Shown: positions 12,301 to 26,300 of the stretch, piece after piece
Position numbering within the stretch: position 1 is the first letter of the stretch
Layout: each line of letters starts with the position of its first letter
NCBI GenBank assembly: GCA_022496805.1
Contig: CM040096.1
Location: 9,797,501-9,861,500 of the forward strand
Source of the DNA: Pohlia nutans
Lineage: Eukaryota; Streptophyta; Bryopsida; Bryales; Mniaceae
Reading direction: 5' to 3'
Length of the DNA: 64,000 bases
Made by a program: the position numbers and the translations under genes
The notes under the pieces: generated by a model
The model's database searches: none
What the model saw: only the letters and a program-made list of their open reading frames with translations
What the model was told of the DNA's origin: nothing

Positions 12301-13102
12301 GGATTAAACATGAAAATGAGTTTTTCAAGAAATATCCTCAAACAAAGTTAAGTTTTTTTTTTTTAAATCACAATTTGAAGTCAAATTCAAACTCCAATTA
12401 AACATTGTATCGTCTCTATTAAGTAATCAATTTTATTTTTAGTTAATTATATATTTAAATTTTACTTTAAAAATTAAGTAGGGATGTTTTTTCAATTTTA
12501 TTTAAACAATCATGTGAACCATTAAATATGATTTTGAATGCAATTAAACTATTTTAAAAAAAAAATAACATTATAGAAAAATATATTATAAGGTAAGCAA
12601 GATATACATAATGTAATTCATAAAGAACTTCACTATGACTTATAGTGAGGTCTTTCTATGATTACATATAACTGGGGGTGTCTCTGTACGATTGAAAAAT
12701 TTAATTGTCATTTTTTAATTTTTTAATTCTCCATAGTTGATGTCCAAAAATCAATAATTTTTATAAATTCTTTGCTATTAGTTTTTTTTGTCATTCTATT
12801 TTTATCATCCAATTAGTTTTCAATAGCACATATAAAATTGGATCATATGCATCCCTTATTTTTTCTCCCAAACAGGTTTTGTTTCTATGGATTCATCACA
12901 AGCTGCTGAAGCAGCAATCAACCAAGTCAATGGTATGGTTATATCTGGCAAACGTATCAAAGTGGAGTTGAAGAAGGGTGAAACAGAAAATCAAACACAA
13001 CATCAACATCCACAATTGTCTCACCAACATCAAGCCCCATCTGGAGGACCTGGTCCTACTAGATGGAATCACAATGGAAATCCAGGCTACCGGCCTTATT
13101 AG
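3346..13102 (+). CDS. FLX-like coiled coil - WW - Gln-rich - RRM fusion protein, 10 exons, 796 aa
   Basis: Exons by splice consensus and frame: 3346-3676, 4699-4966, 5935-6083, 6197-6267, 6412-6702, 7661-7952, 8225-8515, 8997-9332, 9579-9713, 12876-13102 (2391 nt, in frame throughout, stop TAG). Domains seen: Gly-rich N-terminus; long FLX-type coiled coil (about residues 55-245, with QSEKDAQIRSLIEK, then TAFEIEKKSNAEQQEQ); WW domain about 335-360 (W..H..PNGKPFYHN..TGTTQWEKP); Gln-rich stretch, densest about 570-625; single RRM about 678-750 with RNP2 LFVFGI and RNP1 RTYGFVSM, closest by eye to the last RRM of CELF/Bruno proteins. Angiosperm FLX/FLL proteins carry only the coiled coil, and FCA carries RRMs, Gln-rich tracts and a WW. 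Likely nuclear RNA-processing or transcription factor (inference). Start: first ATG of the exon-1 frame, before an unbroken frame into the FLX motif. Confidence 0.85.
5096..5493. mobile_element. Near-complete foldback TTAA element in intron 2 of the FLX-like gene
   Basis: Begins TTAACCCCTCAAGTACC and ends GGTCCTTTAA. The two halves are inverted copies over roughly 190 bp each: both carry TTCAGATGGGGCCAAAT and GAAGAACATTGCATGTGTTG in opposite orientation. A single-arm relative lies at 22856-23090 in the ABCA gene. Confidence 0.7.
6781..7111. mobile_element. MITE with 29-bp inverted ends in intron 5 of the FLX-like gene
   Basis: The 29-bp ends at 6781-6809 and 7083-7111 begin CCGCTTTACATGACGGGCC and differ at one position. 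The interior is non-coding. No clean target duplication is visible, so the superfamily is unassigned. Confidence 0.7.
9714..12875 (+). other. 3.2-kb AT-rich intron splitting the RRM
   Basis: The intron opens GTATTCC after ACATACG and closes CCCAAACAG before GTTTTGTTTC, cutting inside the RNP1 motif (RTYG|FVSM; the glycine codon is split). The interior is AT-rich with no supported gene. All other introns of this gene are under about 1.1 kb. Confidence 0.8.
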
Positions 13103-16100
13103 AACATTTTGTACATTAAGTTACATTTTGACATGCTTGAAAATAGTTTTTAATATTTACAATGACTTTTGAATACATAGAAATAAATTTTAAATAAATT
13201 TTTAAACAAAGATATTTTGGCACTACGTAAACCAAGTCATATATTTCATATAAATTCTCTAGTATTTATGATGTGTTCAAAATTTCTAAAAATACAAAGA
13301 AAGATATTTTATAAATTACAATGTTCTAGTAATATTCATATGAATGTTGTACGCAACAACTCATACAACATATTCGTACTATTGTACAAACGTATATTAC
13401 ACAACCTACTATTTAAAACAATTTTACAATCAAAAATTTAAAATTCTTTTTAAATTTGGTTATAAGTTGAATATTGATGATTTTTGAAAGAAAAGTGTTA
13501 CTAAATTATAAAAATTGGATTGTAATAATAACATATACTTATCATTTTATGATTCTTTAATACTTAAATTTAATTCACAAATAATTGTTCAAGGGATAAG
13601 CATGTATTGAAATTTTTATTTATAAAATATTAATATAATGTTTTTTTAAATCTATACTAATAGAGTATTTATTATTTATTTATTACAACAACTAACTATA
13701 ATTTTAGATAGATGAAAAATCCACCCTTTATTGATGGAGACAAATTTGAATCTATGTAGGGTCCTAAAAGTGAAATTCAAAGCGCTTAAAGGTTAAAGTT
13801 GTAAATGTACAATATGTTTCAACTAATATGTTTTTTTACTATGTATACATTTATAAACAATTGCATGTAATTTTTTATTTCAAACAAATGATTATTGTAT
13901 ATGTAGTATATTCAAATAAAATTATGATATGATTAACTTGATATATTACATAATATCTATTTTCTTAATACATTGTTTAGAACTCTCATGGTTTTTTAAT
14001 GACAATTTAATACTCACCTTCAGATCATCGCTTTCAATAATGTAATTGATTCATACTCGAAAATTAAATGAATTTCATCATCATGAAAAAATATAATCAT
14101 CTTTTGACAATTGTAAATTAAAGTGATGGAATGTACAATACGGTTTTTTTATTTTTGCTTAGTAACTTATAAAAGTACCATATTGTTTTAACCCCTAAAC
14201 GTCTGAAAATGCCTTTGCGGCAAGTAGAATACAGCGTATATTTCTTGTATTTGGAATGGATCTACACCTTTAATGGGTTTGAGTTCAACAAAGAAGTTGA
14301 AATTTAGATCAATGCGGTTCTAGTGAGCTATTGAGATCCCAATTTAGAACTTCTTGTTGGTAGCAAATGCCAATTATACGAAAATGTATCTACTATCCCC
14401 ATGGGACGTTTAGGGGTTAGGGGAGATTTTAACATATGTTTTGTTAAAGTTTAAAATTAAATATTATACTATGTTGTGATTTTTTGATTTCAATTATAGA
14501 AAGTATCATCTAAATTCTATATTTCATTTAGATATTCATCTATTCATTTATTTATATATTCTATTCAACTATATATATATATAACATATCAATGTAAGAT
14601 CAAATATATTTTAAGCTCAAATATACACATCATAAATAAATTATTTTGGTAGTTTCAAATTATTTATTATTTATTTGAAACATGATTTTGAAATGTAACA
14701 TGTCTCATAAAATGTGATTACATTTTCATCAAGTTTGTAACATATTAAAATTTTGTAGTTAGAAGAGCTATTATCAATGCGGGTGTGATTCATTTCTTTT
14801 TAGACCATAAAAATGCTTTTATATTTGAATGATATCTTACAAAAACTTATTACCACTCATCAAAATATGATTGGCATTTTTAAATTAGAATGTCATCAAC
14901 TTCAATACCGAGCTTCAATAGAGTAATCTAATTGATTATACTCAAAAGTATAACATATTCAATTTCAAAATCTCATAACAACACTATGCAACTAGTGATT
15001 ATAGCATTAATTAAATAATGATGTTCTACTAATACAAATTAGAAACCTTACATTTACAAATTTAATATTTTGATTTATTTTCTAAATTTTTCAAGATGCA
15101 TGATCTACTATGCAAAAAAGGAAACATGAAGTTAATAAATATGCCTTAATCAAGTGCTGACAACATAAAAGGCAGGTATGTTATTATTATTTATTACATG
15201 CTATTTTCTAAGGTAAAATATACAAATTTTAAGAATGACTTAGAACACTCATTATTCAAAATTAAAAAATGCTAGTATTGCATGACAATTGTTTATAACA
15301 TGTATCACCATTTGAAGGCATATTTTAACCTCTAAAGGCTTCTATTTAAGGATTTGCAATGATCCCTTATAAAATGTAATTTACAAGAATAATTTGAATT
15401 GATGTCAGAATAACAATTGTAGACTTTAATTTTTGTATTATATTTGAATCATTAATTGCCAACACTAATTATTCAATGTATTATTTCTAACTCAAATTCT
15501 TTCTAAAACTTATTACAAACAAATTGCTTACAAATTTTGAGTAAAGTTTGTTAAAACGGATTTGAATTCTTAGTACAATGTTTTAAATTTTAGATTTTTA
15601 AAATTTGGAATAGCATAAATCTATAACTTATTTTTCAAAATCACTTTTGGACTCAAAGTCACCTTAGTTAAATTTTCACATATTCCAATTAATCATATTT
15701 TCCCATAACATTAAATTTAATAATAGAGTACTTGTCCCAAGGTCCATCATATATATATGCTCTTAGTCCATCGTATTATATATGTGAAAAAATCCTTCAA
15801 CTTAAAACAAATATATTAAGCTTTTAGGAGATAACACTGATACAATTATTTTGTAGTTTTGTTTATCATTTCAAAATAAATAGTTTGTTATTTCATTCCT
15901 TAAATTTCGATTAATATTCCTTTTTAGAGAAATATACTGATAGACACTAAGACCATTTTTCATAAAAGCTAATATAGTATTATAATTGAAAGTTTGTAGA
16001 AATTATTCTTCATGCTTTGCAATACAAATGATGATATTATAGTTCTTATTTTACAAGTCTTCAATTTTTTTAATATACCACTAAAAACATCATGTTTATC

Positions 16101-18895
16101 TAAATTTATGAAAGTATATTGAAGAATTAATTATGCTAATAAATAAATCAAATACCTAGTAGAATGTTTTAATTTTCTAATTTTCATAGCAACATTAAAC
16201 ATTTATAAAGTACCAAGATTTGAATTAAAACTGATTTTGTTTTTTTGAGATTTGTCATTGTCTAAATTTTTTTGTCAAAGAAATAATTTATAATATTAAG
16301 TTTAAATTGAAAAAAATCTTCTAATATTGAAAAGAATCACTAATATTAATTTTTTTAATCAGGAAAAATGTGTGTATCATATAACATATGGCTTGATTCA
16401 AAGGACAAAAGCTATTATTTACAAAAATATTTTATAAATGATATGTGGATTTACATTGGATTTGTAAAAGTAAGTTTTTGACTGAAAATTCATATTTTAA
16501 AATGAAATTTTAATTTTTTTTTGGTATACATGTAATTCAATTTACCTTTTTCTCTTCATAATATAAAATCTTATCAATGTTATTTATTTAATTTTTACTT
16601 ATAATTACTTGCAAGAATATGGAGTTTACAAAGTTTGAAAGAAAGTGCAATATTTTGAATATTGTTGCATTTTCTTGGAGTTATAGTTTTAGAGCATATT
16701 TTGACTTATATAGTATATATATTGATGTGGGTATTAGAATTTACTATTTTTTTTTTTTTAAAAAATTTTAATAAAATTTCTATATGAAATTCTTATTATT
16801 ATTGTATATTGTTGCAAATTAATTTTAAGTCTTATATTTTTGTCGTTTTCATTCAATTTTTTTTACATTTCTTCAATTTTGTTTCTACAATTTTGAACTT
16901 CTTTTAAATATACCAAAATGCAAGTATTGTATGATTTCGTAGAATTGACTACGGTAACTAGATAGATGAAGGCTATGTAGAAATTATATATTACTTTTAG
17001 AGATATCATGCATCAATAATCGTATGCATAAAATCCTTCTTTTTTAGAGGAAATCTTAAAAATATCACATTGCTTTTTTTGGGAATTTTTTTAGGAATAA
17101 ACATGATGATTGCTTTTAAAAAGTGGAATTATGGCATCTTCCATATTCCAATATTCTTAAAAGATAATTGAAAATTTGTAATACTAAAATTAACTTTATC
17201 TGTTAAATTTTTCAAAATAGAATTGATGATCATTTATAGAATTTTTGATCTTATACAAAATATAATTACCATTCTTTTGAAACATGGAAGATATCATCCA
17301 AATAGTCAATAGAAGCATTTTTAACCGCGCTTTTAACATTGTTCAGGGATAATCTTGTAAATGATGCATTGGTGATATAAACATGTGAAGAGCCATAAAT
17401 TCTCTTGATCAACTTGATCTATGAAGGTTTGTTCGACATTCCATTTTCAATAGTGAATTTATTGTAAATATAAAATTGATTATTGTATACTATTTCATAT
17501 TCTTAATGTTAGATAGATTAATGAATATGTTGATTATGTTTCTATTAAATATGTCATGTTTTTATTTAAAATAATTATTAAATTAATTTAACCAAAAATT
17601 CAATATATATTTTACTTTTTATTTATTATTTTTATTTTTATTATTATTATTTTGAAAAGTAACATTAATGGTAAGAAGATTATTTGTTTCAATTTTTGAT
17701 TACTTCATTTCAAGTAATTATTAAAAAATAAAATAGTATCTAAAGCTAAGCTTAAAGAAGTTTAGTATTTGGAGAACTTTTTATAGATTTCCACATCCAT
17801 TATTATTTATGTCAATTAAGCTACATTTCATACAAGTCATACACATTATATATGCCTTCCATGTGTTTGATGAAGTTTGGTTTAATAGACAAAATGTAGG
17901 GCATCATCTCTACAAAATCGTTTTTTATAAATTACTGTAAATTATTGATAGTGTTATAAGAAGTATTTGGAATTAGCTCAAACATATTGAAATTAGCTCA
18001 AAATAGGCATTACAAAGTTAGATTTAGTTAGAGCAAGAATTTGAAGAAATGTGCTTGGTTCACCAAATGCAAACGTAATTAGCTTTAACAAATGAAGAAA
18101 ATGATTTTTATTTTTTTTAAACATGAACAACACTTTCTACTAAACATCAACAACACTTTCTATATGAATGTGATATTTTCATACAAAGTTATATAAATGT
18201 GTAAGGACATTTTCAAAAGGAAAATATTATTGGAATTCTAAAGAATAAAGATTAACAAAGCCAAGAACAAAATGCTTGCTTCATTTGTTGCTTTACAATT
18301 GTTTAATGCTTAAATTTCTATTCTTAATTCTTTGTCAAGTTATAAAAAATCAATGATTAAAGTATTTAATTAACTATAACATTAAATATATTTTTACAAA
18401 AAAATGATCAAGATTTCCAATGAACAATTTTAGATAAGAGACTGCAAATTTTCAACCAACTTTTTAAGAAATGATTCCATAGAAGAAAATGCTTATGCCA
18501 CAGATCACCTTGTAGTGTATTTTCAAAACTTCTAACTTCATGCTCTTGATATGTATTGGTCATAAAAATATTCTTTTTTAAATTTGAGCCTACTAGAGTT
18601 TATCAAGTCTAGTTTCTACTCCAATTTGAAATATAGATTAAATAATGAATATCAACGGTTTTTTAATTTAATATTTGGATAGATGTGGTTGCTTAGGTCC
18701 AAATCTCAAAGAATGAAATAATGTCCAAGGTCCAAATCTATCAAAAAATGCAATGAGGTCTAAAAGTCCAAATCTATTAGAGAATGTAATATATTGTCCA
18801 AAAATAAGCAATATAATACACCTAGATAATAAAAAATTGAAATTTGTTAAGCATATCTTGTATTTGATATGAATTTTCTTTACTATTTCTTTACT
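13103..18895. other. AT-rich intergenic spacer
   Basis: About 5.8 kb of strongly AT-rich sequence after the FLX-like stop codon. Frames are short and compositionally random. Apart from the TTAA element at 14188-14419 I see no gene, RNA gene or clear mobile element. Confidence 0.6.
14188..14419. mobile_element. TTAA-bounded element with 15-bp inverted ends
   Basis: The left end TTAACCCCTAAACGTC is mirrored by GACGTTTAGGGGTTAG on the right (15 of 16 bases). About 230 bp, no coding capacity, GC-richer ends than the surroundings. It is the cleanest small copy of the window's TTAA family. Confidence 0.7.
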
Positions 18896-19372
18896 CTAAA
18901 TGGGCTATTTAGTGTCTGGTGAGAATTGGTGTTTTTCATCACAATTCGTTCAAAAGTGAAAAGAAATAGTGTCCCTACAATACATGTTCCTTTGTCCCAA
19001 AATAAACTTCCCAAAATAAACTTCATATTGAAGGAAGGTTCCTAAATTAACTCCTCCATTGCAATCCAATGGTGTGGACCGTAAGCCAATAGGAGTAGTT
19101 TATTATGAAGCTTATTATAAGACAAACTGAAAAGGGGTTGATGAAGCTTGTCATGGAACAGAGGAAATAGGAGTTTGCCACTTGTCATTCCCACTTTCAT
19201 TGAGAGTGCCATGTTCCTTCCAAGTGATGAAAGTGATATGAGGTGGCATGCCATGTTTATTATAAAGTTATCATGTGTCATTGGAACACTACATCCATTT
19301 TTTTCTTATACAAACACTATATCTCCCTAAAATCAAAGTGTCCGTGTCTGAAAGACTAAATAGCCCATTTAG
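18896..19372. mobile_element. MITE-like element with 18-bp inverted ends (477 bp)
   Basis: CTAAATGGGCTATTTAGT at 18896-18913 is mirrored by ACTAAATAGCCCATTTAG at 19355-19372. The ends resemble those of 868-1057. Short open frames inside lack any recognisable domain. Confidence 0.6.
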
Positions 19373-20314
19373 TGTAGTGACATTAGTGAAAAATAAAATA
19401 AAATAATCTTCATTAGTGACAAAATATAGTATACAAAATAAAAGATATTAAATTTGAGTATATGGTCAAAGGCTCCATCCTTTAAGGATCTATACATTAA
19501 ACTAGGCTATTTGTTTGTTTGTTTTGTTACGTTGAGATCTCCCCAATCTGTGTAAAAGTTATGGACCTACCGTGTAAAAGTTATGGATTTTAAATTGAAT
19601 TTCATCATAATAAATTGAATTAAATTATGAAAAATGAAATATGGGAGTTTTTTATGTCATTGTTGGCATCATCAAAAAAAACTCTTGACGAGTAGGGGTG
19701 CACTAAAGTTGTTTCGTAGCTTTTGGACCTACAATGTGAAAGTTGTGCATTTTCAATCGAATTTCGTCACCATATATTGAACTAAATTATGGATAAAGCA
19801 AAAACAAAAACAAAAATACACAGAAACACACAGGAACATGGGGAGCACAAGAACGCACAGAAATACAGGGAACATCTGGGCACAGGCCACACTAGTTAAC
19901 TTTAGAACAAGTTTTCTTATCACCTCCAAAAGAACCAAGTCTTAAGTGCCGGGGACAACAAATTGGAGTGCTATTGGCGATAAAAATTTACTAGCGCTGC
20001 TTTACAAACCTTACATAATCATATTGACCATCCTCCTATTTGATGCTTGGCTCTGGGCAGGAGATTTTTCTTTACAAACCTTACATAATCATAATGACCA
20101 TCGTGAGTGAATGAAGAGTCTTGGGTTACATAATCGTACCCTTGGACAAACCTTACACAGTATTCATCCAGGTCTCCTCACTCCAAAGCAAAATCTTCTA
20201 CAAAGTGCCTAAAAGAATTAAAGACTGGACTTTTGATAATGAAACCCAAACAGAAGCACACTCACTAAACCACAAGTATGAAGTTCGAGGTTGCGAACAA
20301 CTTTGCCATATTTG
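19373..20314. other. 3' flank of the ABCA gene with a 30-bp direct repeat
   Basis: No gene is seen. CTTTACAAACCTTACATAAT occurs at about 20000 and again at about 20071, followed in both by a near-identical run to GACCATC, with a third partial copy near 20139. An older degenerate duplication (GTTATGGATTTTAAATTGAA-like) is at about 19556 and 19735. Confidence 0.55.
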
Positions 20315-23300
20315 CTACGAAAGTGCAACACTGCCACCTGCTTTTGAAACTTTGATAAATACGTCTTCCAAAGTGGTGTCAGTAAGGCCCCATGCTTGAA
20401 TGTGCAACCGCTGCTTTGCTTGCTCCATGCTCAGGAACACGTCTGCAACGCTAACTTCAGCCTTGGGTAACTCAAACTTTTGCGTGCCTGCAAGACTGTA
20501 GACTTTTTTGGCATTCTTCGATAAGTTGTTGGCCAAGTCAATCACTTCCGCTTCTTCCTCCTTCGGTGTTGTGATTGTCAGCACGTAGAGGCCTCCAAAT
20601 CTGGCTCGAAGCTGTATCATACATCACAATCAAACAAAGGTGCTCAGTTGTCATTCACCTGAAGAAAATTTGGCATTCATCAGTTCTGTACTAGATAGAG
20701 TACTCCATGGGCTCTACTACAACATGTAGCCAGTGCATGCTATCTCTGAGTCGCGAAGCGACGAGGTGGTAGCATGCACCCACTACAGGACGTGGCGAGC
20801 CCATGGACGTGGCAAGCCCATGGAGCACTCATAACCTACAACACATCACACATTAGTAGAGTCTTATTTTGAGGAGTACACCATGGAGAGTTGAGAATAA
20901 AAAGAGACAAGGAGGAGTTCTCTACAAAGATTTGGAATACACTATGAAGATTGTGTGCATAGGAAAATACATTGCGGGTTGTAACTGTACTGCTTAGAAC
21001 CAATCCGAAGCTGGCACAACTGGTCCTGATTTCCTAGAATAGGCTATGTAAAAGCTTCTTGAAAGACACAAGATGGATCACCTCTTTTGCGTTACCAATG
21101 CATTGGAGCTCCCCGTTCACAAAAATGCCTACTCGATCACACAACGCTTCCGCCTCCTCCATAGAATGCGCTGGAATGACAGTACCACGGAATAAGTACG
21201 TAGATGGGCATCTGAAAATAGTCAAAATTCAAGATGCTTAATTATTACAAGCTCCCCTGAAAGAACTCAGGTTTTCGTAGCGTTGGAAGAGGTAGCATAC
21301 TGGTGAGAATAATGGCACGATCTTGCTTGGAGTCCTTCACCACACTCCAGAGATTGTACCGTGATGCAGGGTCAAGGCCCGTGCTTGGCTCATCCATATA
21401 CACCACCTGCGAGATGAGTACCATACTCCGCAATAAAAATGTCTTCAACATTTCTACTAGAATTTATTTACTACACAACAGAAAGCAAGCTCCTAGTACA
21501 TGCACAACTGAGACTTCTTCCTAATGATAAGGCCTGTATCAACTTCCACAACGATCACTGATCAACCTGTCACAAAGAAACTCTATTGCTGTAAGTGTTT
21601 CTAAAACCCGTCTGATGTCTTTCACCAAGAGATTGTCTCATCGTTCATAAGAACTTTCTGAAGAGCTACTGTTGTGAACTCACTTATGCTCAATCAAGGT
21701 TGGGCAAGGGGAAGGTAAATGATTTTACTTGTGGATTCCCAATGAGGGAAATCGCAACGCTCAGTCGACGCTTCATGCCACCTGAGTATTTTCGACACTG
21801 TTTATCTCCCACTTTGTTGTCAAAAAGGTTAACACGTTTTAGAGATCTCTCCACAGCCTGAGTCCAAGATCAAACCCAATGTCACATGAAATATTTCATA
21901 ATGTTATTGATTCCACAAGGATAAGAGCGATAGTAAAGCGGGCCCCTGCCTTACCAAGCAAACACGCAGAAGCACAGTACAGACCAGCTGCTTCTATACC
22001 GATAGCACTGTAAGTACATACTGTTCTGAGATTTTTTCCCCTGGAACCATTCTTCACCAACAAATTGAAAATTGTAATCCCAAATGAATTGCACTAAGAT
22101 GAAGGTATGCAGACTCACATCATGGAGCTCTTCCTTTGACAGATTTTTTAATCGGCCGTAAAAAAGAAGATGCTCACGGGCAGTTAGTTGTCCCCATAAC
22201 AAACTGCAGAGGACACGTCATAAGTTTCTCAAAACTGGTGAATGCAGAGCATGGTAAAAACCGATGCCACTGTGTTATTGGAAATTAGCATTCAAGTATC
22301 ATTCCAGAGAAGTTGAAGATTGAAGTCAAGGATCAAGATCCGTACTCGTGTTGGGGGCAAACTCCCATACAAGAATAGATGCGACTCATTTCAGTGAGGA
22401 TATTCATCCCTTGAATATATGCGGTGCCCGCCGTTGGCTTCAAAAAACCTATCATCTGCAATGCAAGAGGGCAGGACATATTTAAGCCACTACTCATTGA
22501 TCCAGAAAGATTGCAGTAAGAAATAACAAGGTACTCGGGTAAGCACACATGGATGCAGGGGCTGGAGCACACCATGTTGATGCTACTGGTTTTGCCTGCC
22601 CCGTTTGGCCCCAGAATTCCAACGCATTCACCTCGAGCAACTGCCAGTGAGAATGTCCGAACAGCGTACTTGGGTGGGTTGCCATCCTTTGCAGGATAGA
22701 CTCGCTTCAGATTGTCGCAAATGATGGAGTAAAGCTTGTCTGGCCTCGAACGCAACTCCTGCACCAACTTCTTCTGCATACGGATTTGACATGAAATGTA
22801 TCAGCGTTCGCCAAGTTGCTCTTCGTTTTAGAAAGCGTGTTAGAACAGAATTAAATTAACCCTTCAAGGACCAAGGATTCACAGTTTTAAATGACATTCA
22901 ATTGACCATATTGTGAAAAATATAATTCAGATGGGACCAAATTTTATATCACTAGAACTAGTGAAGATCATTGCATGTGTTGGTCAAAAAACAAATAAAT
23001 TCGAACAAGAGGAAGTCCAAATAGGACCTACTCAAAACTGTTAAAAAAACATGGTGACCATTCTAGTCACCGTGGACGCTTAAAGGTTAAAACTAACCTC
23101 ACGAGCAACATCTGGACGATCGCTGGGAAGTCTATCATCTTCGGGATTAATGTGTGCCGTAGCCCTTGCTTCTTCGCAAAAGAGGGCCTCCCCTTCCAAA
23201 TTTCTGCGTTTAAAGAAAAATTGCAGAAAGAAGAGAGGGTGCTTATTGATTCCACTCTCCGATGCAGCCACTATGTCCAAGTAGATGGTCAGAGTCATGA

Positions 23301-26300
23301 AAATCATCCACTCCATGAATAAAATGACCAGGACATCGCTCAACCCGTTCTTCGAGTCCTTCAGATTGTTCCATCGCATGCCGTTCGTGTTCTGCTTCAA
23401 GCATCACTCACTGGCGTAAATAAAAAGAAGATCATTTCTGTCAACTGCCTCCATACCCAAATTAATGACCACGTTATGACGGTCTCTTTAGGACCTGAGT
23501 AACAAAACGCAGGCGACTGTCTGACAATGTTCGATTCAGGAGTTCTGGAGACTTGTCACTTACAGCGTAGACGGCCTGAAATGAGTACTGTGAGAACTCA
23601 TAGAGGCCTCGATATGTTGCGAATGCTGGTATTATCTCCAATCCCAAAACGAGACTCCCTGCAAAACCCAGCCGTATGTGAATTAGTTCAAAGAAACGGT
23701 TGCAGGAACGCTGTAACATGGACGCCGGTCATCGATGTGATTGAAATTGCAGAAAACATTAGAGAAAACAATGCCCAGAACTATATTGGAGCATTCAGGA
23801 GAGTGAAACAAATGGTTCATGATAATTGAGACGGACCCAGTTTGTAAATGACAGAGCTACATATCATTTTTCTAATGAGGACAGTTCAACAAAATGCTTT
23901 CAGAAACACGTACTGCTAGTCTGAGGGTCCACAACAAAGTTCTCGAAAAAAAAGCCACCAAGTAAACCGGATCCAAACACGTACAAATATCCTGCCACTG
24001 TCATCCAGATCCAAGTTACGCATTTCTCGGGTACCAAAGAATCAAACGTGAAGAAAAAACGCATAATAAGACCAGGGGACTAACCTGTGGCGGTTTTGAC
24101 GTCCCAGAAAAAATTCGACGCAAGAAAGCCAAAGGCGATAATCATGTTAATGTAGAGGAACGAGAAGACGAATTGAATGCTGTAGTCATTCTTCAGGAAA
24201 AATTGCAGGCCTGCAGAAATTTGACCCGGCTGAGAATTACAACCTGGAAAACCGTAGTCACCTAATTTGGAAGCGTAGATAATCATTTCCGAGGAGCACC
24301 CTCGGGGGAACTGCTTGCTAGTAAGTTCATTAAAATAAGCAGTTGAAACAAGCAGTTGAAAGCATACAAGATACCCACTTCTTTTAACCCGTAATCTCCC
24401 CTGAAAACAAAAGCTAAAGGTTCAAAAAATTAAATGCCAAGGACTAATAGTGAAGTTGCAGAAATCCAAGGACCAAGAACTCACCAACGACAGAGCCAAA
24501 CAGAATGAAGCAGAACATGTAGATCATAAAGAGCACCAAAAAGTAGATATAGGTAATGGTCCAATAAGATAAATCGCCAAGTCCATGCATTTTCATCATC
24601 ATTCGGAGGTGGTACTGCTTCTCATACACTAACGCTGTCAAAACCACCTAAGACATTCCATCCGCAACTTGTATTAGTATTGGTTTGATAACCGAGTTCA
24701 CTTTATATACCATTGAAGATTCTGCCTCTTTCTCTACTGGTATGATCGTATCTAATGGGGAATTTACTGTCATACCCAATTATACTGTATCCCATGTAAT
24801 TTATTCTGTTGACATTCAGATTGTAAGAGCTAAGATCCATGAATAATTTAAACCAGATATCAACTATTATCTTATTTACATTTCTACAGACGTGTCAAGC
24901 ACTTCCTCACAAGTTTCAGATTGAATTCAAATCTGTGGTAATGCAAGTAAAGAGTATTCAATGACACACTCAGGCAACTCCTCCTATGAGTAAGCGTGTA
25001 AGAGTAAAATGTTCAATGCACTGAGGAAAGAATTTCAAGTGGGGAGAACATGGATGTCTATTCATCTGTCTCAATAGCAACTGACAAGCAAAATATGTTC
25101 ACTAATGAGCACATGATGAGCTTGGTTCAATACTTACAGGAAACAGAAATCCCAAAACCCACATGTAGAAATGCGGACCAAGCAGCGATGAGAAATCGAG
25201 TCGAAGTCGCATGGAGGATTTGGGCATCTCTCTCTCAAAAAGCAATGGCAATTGAGCGCTTGGACCCACCAGAAAGCGCAAATAAGCTTGTGAAGCCTGC
25301 AGAATTCAGAGGGCTGGAGCTCATGACATAATAACAGCCTAATTTGAAGATAAGAAGAAAATATTCATACATAATAGAGTTACCCTCTAACTCAAAAAAA
25401 TTTGAACCTTGTGCATGAAACCTTACTTCATGTTACTTTCTTATTGATTCGTGTTCAAAACTATTGAACCTTTGATGGCTGAAATCTTGAAATCAAAATG
25501 GGATTCAAAACTTTTTGAGTTAAAGGTTAACTGTAATCGTCCCAAAATTAATGCCAACTAATCCCAATGGAGAACTCCAATGTGGTCAACGGTGCCCTTC
25601 ACTTCGAGATTTTACGACCTCAATTTCTATAACATTTGCAAACAGAAAGACAAGAAACCTCACTTTAATTCGTACGCAACTGTTTCAATAACGTCCACAG
25701 AAGAAGATTTACCATGTGTCGGAAGTTCGCAATGGTCATGAGTAAGTTTTATTCGCGATATGGAAAAACGACTTGATTGACCTGGTATCATGGCTAGCCC
25801 AGAACCTCGCTTCAGAACAACATTCACTAGAAATAAAGAGGACTAACCATATTCAGAGCCCGAGAAACTCGAATGAGATTTGGAGGCTCATGCGCAGTCT
25901 GGTTGCTGAATGTCGCATTGAACCATACGTCCACATGGAATGCAGATGAATTCGTTCTTTCAAAGTCATAAGCTGCAATAACTCAAAACACAAAATACAT
26001 GTTACAGCCGTCTGAACCTAGAATTCTAAATTTACGTCTGCATATAGTTTGTGAAAGGTTGCAACTACTAACACGTCACAACCAACTTACCAACTGGAAA
26101 TTCATTTATCTGTTTAGCAGCGTTGCCCTTTCGAAAACCTCGATAAAGTTCATCATTGACAGTGGTAGCAGTACTTAGCCATAATGTTGTGGTCGGTACA
26201 CACTCAAATGCTGCAAATTGCCATAAAGTCGATATATTAAAGCATGTCACAGAATCTCCAAAAAGCTAAATGATTGAAAGGCTGACCGGTCTTCTCACAA

